Positions 45,899-53,760 of a DNA stretch of 64,000 bases are shown here, piece by piece (position 1 is the stretch's first letter; each line of letters begins with the position of its first letter). Source of the stretch: Acidisarcina sp963790505 (GTDB lineage: Bacteria > Acidobacteriota > Terriglobia > Terriglobales > Acidobacteriaceae); assembly GCA_963790505.1 (NCBI GenBank), contig CAWBOT010000005.1, positions 310,001 to 374,000 of the forward strand. Reading direction: 5' to 3'. A program made the translations under genes and the position numbers. The notes under the pieces are model-generated. The model saw only the letters and a program-made list of their open reading frames with translations, ran no database searches and had not been told where the DNA came from.

Positions 45899-46120
45899 AT
45901 GAAGAGAAGGATCGGGAGAGCGCTGATCGAGATCGGCTTCATTATCTTCCTCTTCTATTCCAACCTGCTAATGGGCGAATACACGCGCACGCTAGCGGGG
46001 CGGGGCAGGGGATTCACCTTTGCCGTCGAAGATATTTTTACTGAAGCTAACTTCGCCATTGCCGTCATCGCCGCGCTCATCGGGTATCTCATCTTCGAGT
46101 TTCTGCGCAGGAGATTCTGA
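45899..46120 (+). CDS. Small two-helix membrane protein, copy 1
   Basis: A 73-aa protein with two hydrophobic segments (ALIEIGFIIFLFYSNLLMG, about 8-26, and FAIAVIAALIGYLIFEFL, about 52-69). They are joined by a conserved loop EYTRTLAGRGRGFTFAVEDIFTEAN; the ends are basic (MKRRIGR and RRRF). AAGGTG precedes the ATG. A second copy at 46865-47086 is identical at 67 of 73 residues, and a ParDE module lies between the two. Function unknown; strong conservation between the copies suggests selection on the whole sequence. Confidence 0.8.
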   Translation: MKRRIGRALIEIGFIIFLFYSNLLMGEYTRTLAGRGRGFTFAVEDIFTEANFAIAVIAALIGYLIFEFLRRRF

Positions 46121-46204
46121 CTTTCGAGCTCATCGGGCCAGTAAAGGCAATGGCGTTGCCAACTGTTGCCAATCGTCTTATTCTGGGCATGAGGATTACT
46201 GAAA

Positions 46205-46477
46205 ATGCCCACCAGAAACATCAACCTCACTCCCGAAATGGACCAACTTGTCGACGCGAAAATCAAGAGCGGCCAATACGCCAACGCCAGCGAAGTCCTT
46301 CGCGCCGGACTACGCGCGCTGGAAGCGGACGAGAAGGAAGATCAGGCCAAGCTTGATGCACTTCGCCGCGCCGTCCAGGCAGGTTTAGACAGCGGCATCG
46401 CAGAGCCCGGTGTTTATGAGAGGGTCCGCGAACGCATTCGCAGGCGGGCTGAAGTGACTGGACGATCCACTCTGTGA
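46205..46477 (+). CDS. parD: ParD-type antitoxin
   Basis: A 90-aa ribbon-helix-helix antitoxin: NINLTPEMDQLVDAKIKSGQYANASEVLRAGLRALEADE is the classic ParD/CopG-like DNA-binding domain, followed by an acidic C-terminus (EKEDQAKLDALRRAVQAGLDSG) that wraps the toxin. The stop overlaps the toxin's GTG start as GTGA. Expected to neutralise ParE and repress its own operon. Confidence 0.92.
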   Translation: MPTRNINLTPEMDQLVDAKIKSGQYANASEVLRAGLRALEADEKEDQAKLDALRRAVQAGLDSGIAEPGVYERVRERIRRRAEVTGRSTL

Positions 46478-46782
46478 GTGGGTGCAGCTTTTCGCCATTG
46501 GCCGAACTCGATCTGATCGATATCGCGGAATACACGACAGACATATGGGGATCCGAACAGGCGGTTAGGTATCTCGACGGCTTGTTTGCCTGCTTCGCTC
46601 GCATCGTGCGCATGCCTGACTTGGGACGACCGTGTCACGGCATCGGCCCAGGCGTTCGCAGGATCGAGGAACGGAAGCATGTGATCTTTTATCAGCCCCG
46701 CAAGCATGAGCTCCTGATTTGCAGAATTCTTCACCGGAGCATGCTCCCCGCGAGGCACCAGATTTTGGAAGGCGGAGACTGA
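46474..46782 (+). CDS. parE: ParE/RelE-superfamily toxin
   Basis: A 102-aa toxin: FSPLAELDLIDIAEYTTDIWGSEQAVRYLDGLFACFARIVRMPDLGRPCHGIGPGVRRIEERKHVIFYQPRKHELLICRILHRSMLPARHQ has the ParE fold pattern, and ParE toxins act on DNA gyrase. GTG start overlapping the ParD stop gives coupled translation. The frame is complete. The pair is enclosed by the two copies of the 73-aa membrane protein. Confidence 0.9.
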   Translation: MSGCSFSPLAELDLIDIAEYTTDIWGSEQAVRYLDGLFACFARIVRMPDLGRPCHGIGPGVRRIEERKHVIFYQPRKHELLICRILHRSMLPARHQILEGGD

Positions 46783-46864
46783 ACCGCGTATCGTCGCCTA
46801 CCTCGACTTAGACTCCGCGCTAGACTCGGATATCCCGAGGCCTCCATTCGGGTGAGGTGCACCC

Positions 46865-47086
46865 ATGAAGCGAAAGATATGGAGAGCGCTGATCGAGATT
46901 GGCTTCATCATCTTCCTCTTCTATTCCAATCTATTGATGGGCGAATACACCCGCACCCTCATGGGGCGGGGAAGAGGCCTCACTTTTGCCGTCGAAGACA
47001 TCTTTACCGAAGCCAACTTTGCCATTGCGGTCACCGCCGCCCTCATCGGCTATCTCATCTTTGAGTTTCTACGCAAGAGATTCTGA
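46865..47086 (+). CDS. Small two-helix membrane protein, copy 2
   Basis: The 73-aa paralogue of 45899-46120, differing at only six residues (R4K, G6W, A33M, F39L, I57T, R71K). The same two hydrophobic segments and loop are present, and the ribosome-binding region GAGGTGCACCC resembles that of copy 1 (AAGGTGCAGCC). It marks the right end of a direct duplication around ParDE with a 966-base offset. Confidence 0.8.
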   Translation: MKRKIWRALIEIGFIIFLFYSNLLMGEYTRTLMGRGRGLTFAVEDIFTEANFAIAVTAALIGYLIFEFLRKRF

Positions 47087-47192
47087 CTGCGAAGTTGAAA
47101 CGCGCCGCACCCCCATTTCCCCCACTCCCCGCCATGCTACCGTCATACTTGAGGCCAGCTTCCCGTTGATCGCCTTTGCTCCTTCGCGTCGA

Positions 47193-48414
47193 ATGCCCAT
47201 CACCCAGGCCGCCAAGGCCGCGCTCTTCACCATGCTCGTGCTCTCCACCGCAATCCTCAAAGCCCAGGCGCCCGCAAACTCACCGCCGCCCGCTCTACCA
47301 GCAGCGGACGCAACCCCAGCCACCGGCACCACCACAATCACCGTCCGCTCCAACCTCGTCCTCGTCCCCGCGCTCGTCACCACCAAGAGCGGCGAAGTCG
47401 TCTTTGAACTCACCGCCGACGACTTCATCCTCACCGACAACGGAGCTCCTCAAAAACTCCGCATGGAGGCCGACAACGATGCCCAGCCCATCGCCATCGT
47501 TCTCCTCTTGCAGAACGGCAACACCGGCGCATCGCATCTCAACGACTACGGCGGCCTCACCGAAGTCCTCGACTCCCTCATCGGAAACGTGCCCTATCGC
47601 ATCGCTGTGGTTAGCTTCGACAGCACGCCCCGCATCGCCCAAAATTTCACCGCCGACAAGAGCGCCGCAGTCCGCACCGTCGCCCGCCTCAGCGGCGGAG
47701 ACGACGGCGCCGCCATCCTCGACGCCCTCAGCTTCTCGATCGATCTCCTGCGCAAGCAACCCATGACCTACCGGCGAGTGCTCTTTCTCTTCAGCCAAAC
47801 ACTCGATAACGGCAGCCAGAGCACCCCTCAGAATGCCCTGCGCGCCGTCGACGATACCAACACGTCGATCTACAGCTTTGGCTTCCCCGGCGGAGGAGGG
47901 TTCAAGCAGAAGCTCCAAAGGCCCCGGCGGCTCTTACTCGCGGCAGGCCTACGCCCCCGGCGGATGCATGAGCCGTCAGCCGAATGCCGACCCCGACGCG
48001 CACGGCAATCGCGGTATCCAGGCATACGACTGCGCCGAAGATCTCCTGCCGCCGCTGCGGCTGACGCGCCTCGCCTACCTCGCAGTGCGCGACGAATTCA
48101 AACGAAACATCCCCGAATCAGTCGCGCAGCTCACCGGCGGCGAATATTTTGCCCTCAAGAACGCCAAGACCCTGAGCAAAGACTCGCTCCACATCTCCAA
48201 CGACGTCCCCAATCACTACATCCTCAGCTTCAGTCCACAACCGCCCGACCCCGGCTTCCACACCCTCGACCTCAAGCTCAAGGACCGCCCCAACCTCGAG
48301 ATTCGCGCCCGCAACGCCTACTGGATCGACGCCGACCCGGCAGACCCGGCTCCAGCGGCCCCACCAAGTTCCGCACCGCCATCGGTCCCAAACCCCAACC
48401 CCGGTCAGAACTAA
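47193..48414 (+). pseudogene. VWFA-related acidobacterial protein, apparent frameshift
   Basis: Corrected length is about 406 aa. A signal peptide (AALFTMLVLSTAILKAQA) is followed by TTTITVRSNLVLVPALVTTKSGEVVFELTADDFILTDNG, the typical N-terminal strand pair of acidobacterial VWFA-related proteins, then a VWA-like domain. Where the MIDAS motif DxSxS should be it reads LLLQNGNTGA, so metal binding is probably lost. At GGG 47898-47900 the homology shifts by one base: SFGFPGGGG continues in the other frame as SSRSSKGPGGSYSRQAYAPGGC..., ending ILSFSPQPPDPGFHTLDLKLKDRPNLEIRARNAYW. One surplus G explains it. It is a paralogue of 53761-54801. Confidence 0.7.
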
Positions 48415-48520
48415 CGCACCAGCATCGCAACTAAATCACGCCCGCTTGTAAACATCCATTCACATACTTCGCGCCGTGCTCGCCATAAGCTACCGTCATA
48501 GGGAGGCTTCGCCCACGCGG

Positions 48521-49816
48521 ATGCGGATTGTCTTCACTACCTTTGGCACCTTCGGTGATGTGAATCCGCTGCTCGCGCTTGCCCTCGAGCTGCGCGCCCG
48601 CGGCCACGTCCCCGTCCTCGCCGTCCCTGAAATGTTTCGCCCCAAGATCGAGCCGCTCGGCCTCGCCTTTCATCCCATTCGCCCCAATCAGGACCCCCAC
48701 GACAGCCGCCTCGTCGCCATGATCTACGACATCAAGAAGGGAACTGAGCGCGGCCTCCGCGAATTCCTCTTCCCCTCCATCCGCGACAGCTACGAAGACC
48801 TGCTCGCCGCCGTCCAGGCCAATGGCGGAGCCGATCTTCTCGTCAGCGGCGAACTCGCCTACGCAGGGCCCATCGTCGCCGAGGTCACCGGAATCCCTTG
48901 GGCCTCCTACGTCCTCGCGCCGTTCTCGTTCTTTTCCGCCTACGACCCGCCGGTGCTGCCGCCCTATCCCACGCTCGCTAAACTGCAGGCAATCATTCCC
49001 GGCATGGGCCACATCATCGCCCGCTTCGCACGCTACGTCACCCGCGAATGGTCAGAGCCTATCTACCAGCTGCGCTCGCAGCTCGGACTTCCGCCCGGCA
49101 ATGATCCGATCTTCGATGCCAAGTTCTCGCACGAACTGGTGCTCGCGCTCTTCTCGCCCGTCCTCGGCGCGCCCCAACCCGATTGGCCGGCCGCCACGCA
49201 GACCGCAGGCTTCGCCTTCTACGACGGAGACGCCGGCAAAACCGACCTTGCGCCTGAGCTCGAAGCATTTCTCAACGCCGGCCCGCCGCCGCTCGTCTTT
49301 ACCCTCGGCTCCGCGGCCGTCCTCGATGCTGGAAACTTCTACGAGCAAAGCGCCCTCGCCGCTGAACAGCTCAACGAACGCGCCGTCCTGCTCGTCGGTG
49401 ATGACCCGCGCAATCTGCCGCCGCACAAACTCGCCGACACCATCTGCGTCGTGAAATATGCGCCCTATTCGCGACTCTTTCCCCGTGCCTCGCTCATCAT
49501 CCACCAGGGCGGAGTCGGCACCGTAGCTCAGGTCCTCCGCGCCGGCAAGCCGATGCTCGTCATGCCCTATAGCCACGACCAGCCCGACAACGCCCGCCGA
49601 GTGCGCAAGCTGGGCGTCGCCAAAGTCATCCAGCGCCATCGCTACAACGCCAACTCCGCCGCCCGCCTCATCCGCGAAATGCTCTCCGAGCCGAAATACC
49701 GCGCCCGCGCCGCAGCCATCGGCTTCCAGGTGCAAGCTGAAGACGGCGTCGCCAAGGCAGTCGACGCGCTGGAAACTCTCGCCCTGCGCAAATTGTCCTT
49801 GGTTCCTGGTCGCTAG
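48521..49816 (+). CDS. GT1-family (MGT-like) glycosyltransferase
   Basis: A 431-aa GT-B enzyme: MRIVFTTFGTFGDVNPLLALALELRARGHVPVLAV at the N-terminus and the donor-binding HQGGVGTVAQVLRAGKPMLVMPYSHDQPDNARRVRKLGVA at the C-terminus, with HxGG...DQPxNA as in UDP-glycosyltransferases and rhamnosyltransferases. It may glycosylate a lipid or secondary metabolite. ATG 48521 begins the canonical first strand; the frame upstream is unsupported. Its stop overlaps the convergent WaaE-like gene by 4 bases. Confidence 0.87.
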   Translation: MRIVFTTFGTFGDVNPLLALALELRARGHVPVLAVPEMFRPKIEPLGLAFHPIRPNQDPHDSRLVAMIYDIKKGTERGLREFLFPSIRDSYEDLLAAVQANGGADLLVSGELAYAGPIVAEVTGIPWASYVLAPFSFFSAYDPPVLPPYPTLAKLQAIIPGMGHIIARFARYVTREWSEPIYQLRSQLGLPPGNDPIFDAKFSHELVLALFSPVLGAPQPDWPAATQTAGFAFYDGDAGKTDLAPELEAFLNAGPPPLVFTLGSAAVLDAGNFYEQSALAAEQLNERAVLLVGDDPRNLPPHKLADTICVVKYAPYSRLFPRASLIIHQGGVGTVAQVLRAGKPMLVMPYSHDQPDNARRVRKLGVAKVIQRHRYNANSAARLIREMLSEPKYRARAAAIGFQVQAEDGVAKAVDALETLALRKLSLVPGR

Positions 49817-50586
49817 TCTCTGCTAGTCGCCGCCTGCCACGCCTTCGCATACTTCCAGCTCACATAAACCGAATGGTAGAGATGGAAGAGAAACCCCTCT
49901 CGCCCATCCAGAAAGCCCAGCCGCAAAAAGTAGTTGTAAATGAATGTCGCAACCGGATTCAGAAACACATTCACGACAAACGCCGGCAAACTTCGGCTCG
50001 TCTTGCCCCGGCGCAACAGCAGCGGGACACTCGCCGAACTGTAACGGTCCATGTGTTCGAGATACACCGCCAGATTTGGATAGGCATAGTGCAGCATGTG
50101 CGACTTCAGCCGCCCCGTCGGCCCATCCCACTTCGGAGTGGCATGCGGCTCCGTGTCCTCACGCAACCGCGCCGTCCCCCGCCGAAACAACCGCAGCTTG
50201 GGGTCGGGATACACCCCGCCATGCCGCATCCACCGCCCCAGAATCAGGTTCAGCCGCGGAATCCAATAAGCATCAAGCTTTGGCCCCGTGGCCAGTAGCG
50301 CTTCGATCTCCGCCCTCAGCTCCGGCGTGATCACCTCATCCGCGTCCACTGCCAGGATCCAATCACCGGTGCACTTGTCGATCGCCGAGTTGACCCCCGG
50401 CCCATACCCCCGCCACGGCTCGACGAAGATGCGTGCATTGAACTCCCGCGCGATCTCCAGCGTCTCGTCCGTCGAGCCCGAGTCAAGCACGACGATCTCG
50501 TCAGCCCAGCTCACGCTGGCCAGCGTCCTCCGCAGGTTGGCGGCTTCATTGAATGCGACGATGGGGACGGAAAGTCTTACAGGCAT
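49813..50586 (-). CDS. WaaE/KdtX-like family-2 glycosyltransferase
   Basis: A 257-aa GT-A glycosyltransferase: RLSVPIVAFNEAANLRRTLASVSWADEIVVLDSGSTDETLEIA and WILAVDADEVITPELRAEI give the nucleotide- and metal-binding sites. YPDPKLRLFRRGTARLREDTEPH matches LPS-core beta-glucosyltransferases of the WaaE type. A C-terminal hydrophobic part (FVVNVFLNPVATFIYNYFLRLGFLDG) suggests membrane association. Probably adds a sugar to the lipopolysaccharide core; kdsB elsewhere in the window belongs to the same pathway. Confidence 0.85.
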   Translation of the reverse strand: MPVRLSVPIVAFNEAANLRRTLASVSWADEIVVLDSGSTDETLEIAREFNARIFVEPWRGYGPGVNSAIDKCTGDWILAVDADEVITPELRAEIEALLATGPKLDAYWIPRLNLILGRWMRHGGVYPDPKLRLFRRGTARLREDTEPHATPKWDGPTGRLKSHMLHYAYPNLAVYLEHMDRYSSASVPLLLRRGKTSRSLPAFVVNVFLNPVATFIYNYFLRLGFLDGREGFLFHLYHSVYVSWKYAKAWQAATSRD

Positions 50587-50651
50587 CGATTAGCGTCGGC
50601 CCGGCTCGTTCGCAAGGCCCTCGCTGCATTGTATGTCCCCCGCGTCCCGAA

Positions 50652-50685
50652 CTCTCTCTGTGTCCTCTGTGCTCTCTGTGGTGAA
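50652..50685. repeat. Interspersed CTCTGTGTCCTCTGTG-type repeat
   Basis: The stretch CTCTCTCTGTGTCCTCTGTG followed by a further CTCTGTGG unit is a copy of a widespread non-coding repeat, whose complement translates as HREHRGHRE. It lies upstream of a secreted hypothetical gene and makes its frame look longer than it is. Confidence 0.6.
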
Positions 50686-50811
50686 TTGCTTTCAGCGAAT
50701 CCGGCCTATCAGCGGCCCGTCCGCAAGCCCAGTCCCAATTCGGGAATTGCGCTCGACTGTCCTCGCCAAACACATTGCCGGCCAGGCAGCTGCCAGCCTA
50801 CTCTGGCAGCA

Positions 50812-51537
50812 ATGGATCCCCCAAAACCGAAGCTGCGCCGCCTCGCAGTCTGCGCGGCGCTCGCCCTGATTGGCGCGGGCGCGCCGATCAGGCTGCCTGC
50901 AGCGGCAACAAAGCCAAAGGTCCACACCGTCGTCTTCGGATCAGTTCGGAAGGTGCCCTACTCCGTCGCCGGTGACCCCGCAGGCAACAACGGCGAAGAG
51001 ACCGAGCTCAAAATTCGCCCGCTCCTCGTCGACGGCAAAGTCAAGGAGTGGACCACCGGAGACGCCCACGACGTCACCGACCGCAGCGTCGCCGTCCGCC
51101 GCGCCCTGCGCCTCAACGACGCCCTGCCTGCCGACAAGACCGAACACTGGATCTGGCAGCGCGGCCCATGGCTGCTCATCGACCGCACCTCCGGCAAAGT
51201 CGCCGCCCTGCATCTGCCGGACTTCGATCCCAGCGTCTCCAGCGTCACCTGGTTCCGCGACTTCGCCGCCTACTGCGGCCTCTCCTCCGGCGGAAAGCAG
51301 CTCTACGCCGTCGTCGCCCAGATCGCCGCACGCAAACCGCTGCTCATGAAAAAGATCTCTGCCTGGGATCCTGCCGACCATCCCTCGCCCGCCTGCGGTC
51401 CCGCCGCCTGGCAGCGCGAACCCTTACAGGTCACCTTCACCCTGAGCAAGGGAGGGCCACCGGTCAGCTATGAACTCGTGGGTTTTTCAGCCGTCCTCGT
51501 CGAGGACGGAGATGACAGCGACAGCCAGAATCCTTAA
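50812..51537 (+). CDS. Secreted protein of unknown function
   Basis: A 241-aa protein with a signal peptide (LRRLAVCAALALIGAGAPIRLPAAA). The mature part has no family I recognise: VHTVVFGSVRKVPYSVAGDPAGNNGEETELKIRPLLVDGKVKEWTTGDAHDVTDRSVAVRRALRLND, WQRGPWLLIDRTSGKVAALHLPDFDP and a C-terminal WQREPLQVTFTLSKGGPPVSYELVGFS. It is probably a beta-rich periplasmic or lipoprotein-like domain. ATG 50812 is chosen because the upstream frame crosses the repeat at 50652-50685. It appears monocistronic. Confidence 0.65.
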   Translation: MDPPKPKLRRLAVCAALALIGAGAPIRLPAAATKPKVHTVVFGSVRKVPYSVAGDPAGNNGEETELKIRPLLVDGKVKEWTTGDAHDVTDRSVAVRRALRLNDALPADKTEHWIWQRGPWLLIDRTSGKVAALHLPDFDPSVSSVTWFRDFAAYCGLSSGGKQLYAVVAQIAARKPLLMKKISAWDPADHPSPACGPAAWQREPLQVTFTLSKGGPPVSYELVGFSAVLVEDGDDSDSQNP

Positions 51538-51550
51538 ACGTCGGACCCGA

Positions 51551-51772
51551 TCAGCTGTCCTTGCTATACAGCAGCTCGCGCATCGCCTGCCGCCGCGCGG
51601 CATTCACTTCACTCGAAGACGTCAGATCAGCGACATCCATCTTGGTCTGCGTACCCGCTTCTGTTTCATCGGCAACGCTGCACTCCGGGCAGCGGTTGGC
51701 GAAACCTGGCTTGTCAGGCTTGAGTTCGAACTCCTCCGAACAGACGGCACAAACTTTGATAGGAAATGGCAT
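51551..51772 (-). CDS. Small zinc-ribbon protein
   Basis: A 73-aa protein with two CXXC pairs (C8-C11 and C28-C31), FPIKVCAVCSEEFELKPDKPGFANRCPEC, a zinc-ribbon. The charged tail ends NAARRQAMRELLYSKDS. GGAG stands 5 bases before the ATG, so it is likely translated. Converges on the secreted protein gene at 50812-51537. Function unknown. Confidence 0.75.
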   Translation of the reverse strand: MPFPIKVCAVCSEEFELKPDKPGFANRCPECSVADETEAGTQTKMDVADLTSSSEVNAARRQAMRELLYSKDS

Positions 51773-51883
51773 GACAACTCCGAAAAAAAATCTGAACTAT
51801 TCTTTGACGATTCTGAACCGCGGATGATGCAGGAATGACTCTCCGTCTATGCCAGCCCGCCCCGGCCCGCAACCGCCCCGCCG

Positions 51884-52816
51884 CTACCAGCTCGCCGCCG
51901 GACTTGGCTGCGGTCCCGTATAAGGCGAACAGCAAGGCTCCTTCACCGGGGCAAACTCCATAAACTCCACGCGCGTCCCATCCGGATCGTGCAAATCCAG
52001 TTGCATCTTGCCGTCGACGCCCAGCACTTTGGGATCTTTCCCCAACTCCGGCTTCCAGCCCCGCGCCTCCAGCTTCGCCTGCAGCTCTGCAACACTCACT
52101 ACGCCAGGCGCAATGTGGTTCGCGCTACCCAGCTGTGCCAGCGACGGGTTGGCAGGCAGATACAGCATGTACTCGATCCAGTCGGTCCCATCCGGCACCT
52201 GCATCATCACCCAGTCGACGCGCGTGTCCGGATTGCCGCCCTGCCAGTAAAGATGAAAACCCAGCAGGTCCTTATAGAAGCCGTCGAGCGCCGCCCGGTC
52301 GTGTACCTGATATCCCGCGTGCATGATGTGCGAGCTTACCCGGTCTGAAGCCACCGCCGGCTGCGGCGGCGAATGCTTGCCCGCCTGCGTGAATCCAACC
52401 CTGTTCCCCTCCGGATCATGCACCACGAAGCTCCGGCTGCCGTCCTTCTCGACCGTCACCGCCTTCGGTACCTCAACGCCATTGGCGCCGAGATACTTCC
52501 GCAACGCCTCGGCATCGCTCGTCGAGAACGCAACCATATCCAGCCGGTCCGCCAATCCCGGCTTCGGAGGAGCGATCAGCTCGACATATTGCAGATGGTT
52601 CGCATAAAAGCGCACGCCGGACTTGTCCCCAGTCGTCGGAACCTGCTCCCAACCAAGCAACTTCGTGTAGAACTCCTCCGACTTGGGAATATCGTCCGCG
52701 AAGAGCGTCACATGCGAAATTCCGGTAATCGCCGGCTTCGCTGCAGAGCCCTGCTGGCCAAAAGCCACACTCGAAACCGGCAACAGAACGGCCCACATCA
52801 TCCACTTACGCATCAT
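51884..52816 (-). CDS. Secreted protein with two VOC (glyoxalase-like) domains
   Basis: A 310-aa protein with a signal peptide (MRKWMMWAVLLPVSSVAFGQQ) and two vicinal-oxygen-chelate modules: ITGISHVTLFADDIPKSEEFYTKLLGWEQ...FVVHDPEGNRVGFTQ (about 35-150) and IMHAGYQVHDRAALDGFYKDLLGFHLYW...LDLHDPDGTRVEFMEF (about 170-290). His and Glu metal-ligand positions are present in each half. ATG 52816 has GGAG 5 bases upstream. The substrate is unknown; export is unusual, as most VOC enzymes are cytoplasmic. Confidence 0.85.
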   Translation of the reverse strand: MMRKWMMWAVLLPVSSVAFGQQGSAAKPAITGISHVTLFADDIPKSEEFYTKLLGWEQVPTTGDKSGVRFYANHLQYVELIAPPKPGLADRLDMVAFSTSDAEALRKYLGANGVEVPKAVTVEKDGSRSFVVHDPEGNRVGFTQAGKHSPPQPAVASDRVSSHIMHAGYQVHDRAALDGFYKDLLGFHLYWQGGNPDTRVDWVMMQVPDGTDWIEYMLYLPANPSLAQLGSANHIAPGVVSVAELQAKLEARGWKPELGKDPKVLGVDGKMQLDLHDPDGTRVEFMEFAPVKEPCCSPYTGPQPSPAASW

Positions 52817-52865
52817 CCATGCTCCGTTCCAGAATTCGTGCCGGCGCCCTAACCAATGCGGGTGC

Positions 52866-52892
52866 CCCAGGTCCCTGCGTTTGGGACCTGGG
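52866..52892. repeat. Perfect hairpin, interspersed-repeat-like
   Basis: CCCAGGTCCC (52866-52875) and GGGACCTGGG (52883-52892) form a perfect 10-bp stem with a 7-base loop between thiG and the VOC gene, followed by TTCTTCATTCC. It could terminate thiG transcription on the minus strand. The flanks (GCGGGTGCC..CCACCACGGAAGGCC) look like a dispersed acidobacterial repeat. Confidence 0.5.
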
Positions 52893-52929
52893 TTCTTCAT
52901 TCCACCACGGAAGGCCGGGCTTCACAACC

Positions 52930-53700
52930 CTACTTCGAAATCCCCTCAAGCGGCGAGCTCGCCGTCGCATACAGCTTCCGCGGCATCCGCCCTGCAACAT
53001 AAGCCTGCCGCCCAGCAAGAACGGCATGCATCATCGCCTCAGCCATCAACACCGGCTTCTGCGCCGCTGCGATCCCGGTATTCATCAGCACCGCATCCGC
53101 GCCCAGCTCCATCGCAATCGCCGCATCCGAAGCCGTCCCCACACCCGCATCGATAATCAGCGGCACCTCCGTAATGCGCTCGCGCAATATCTGCAGGTTC
53201 GCCGTATTCTGAATTCCCAGCCCGCTCCCAATCGGAGCGCCCAGCGGCATCACCGCCGCTGCGCCCACATCGATCAGCCGCCGCGCAAAGACGATATCGT
53301 CCGACGTATAGGGCAGCACCGTGAACCCTTCCTTCACCAGCACCCGCGTTGCTTCAAGCGTCGCCTGCACATCGGGATACAACGTCGCTTGGTCGCCGAT
53401 CACCTCGATCTTCACCCAGTCCGACAGGCCCACCTCGCGCCCCAGTCGCGCCGCCCGGATCGCCTCATCCGCCGTATAACACCCCGCCGTATTCGGCAGC
53501 AGAAAGTACCGCTGCGGATCGAGAAAATCGAGCAGTGATTCCTTCGACCGGTCGAGATTCACCCGCCGCACCGCTACCGTCACCATCTCCGCGCCCGAAG
53601 CTTCGATCGCCGCCTGCGTCTCCCGTCCATCCTTGTATTTGCCGGTGCCAACGATCAGCCGCGACTGAAAAGCCTTGCCCGCAATCACCAAAGGTTCCAT
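52930..53700 (-). CDS. thiG: Thiazole synthase
   Basis: A 256-aa TIM-barrel enzyme forming the thiazole phosphate of thiamine from 1-deoxyxylulose-5-phosphate, dehydroglycine and ThiS-thiocarboxylate. Motifs: LIVGTGKYKDGRETQAAIEASGAEMVTVAVRRVNL, LPNTAGCYTADEAIRAARL, the Schiff-base lysine in DWVKIEVIGD (K97), PLGAPIGSGLGIQN and IIDAGVGTASDAAIAMELGADAVLMNTGIA. Full length. No thiS, thiF, thiH or thiO lies beside it, so the rest of the pathway must be elsewhere. Confidence 0.96.
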   Translation of the reverse strand: MEPLVIAGKAFQSRLIVGTGKYKDGRETQAAIEASGAEMVTVAVRRVNLDRSKESLLDFLDPQRYFLLPNTAGCYTADEAIRAARLGREVGLSDWVKIEVIGDQATLYPDVQATLEATRVLVKEGFTVLPYTSDDIVFARRLIDVGAAAVMPLGAPIGSGLGIQNTANLQILRERITEVPLIIDAGVGTASDAAIAMELGADAVLMNTGIAAAQKPVLMAEAMMHAVLAGRQAYVAGRMPRKLYATASSPLEGISK

Positions 53701-53760
53701 GACTTCATTGTAAAACCCGCGCGGTCAAGGAGCGACGCCATCTCCCTGGGCGGTACGACC

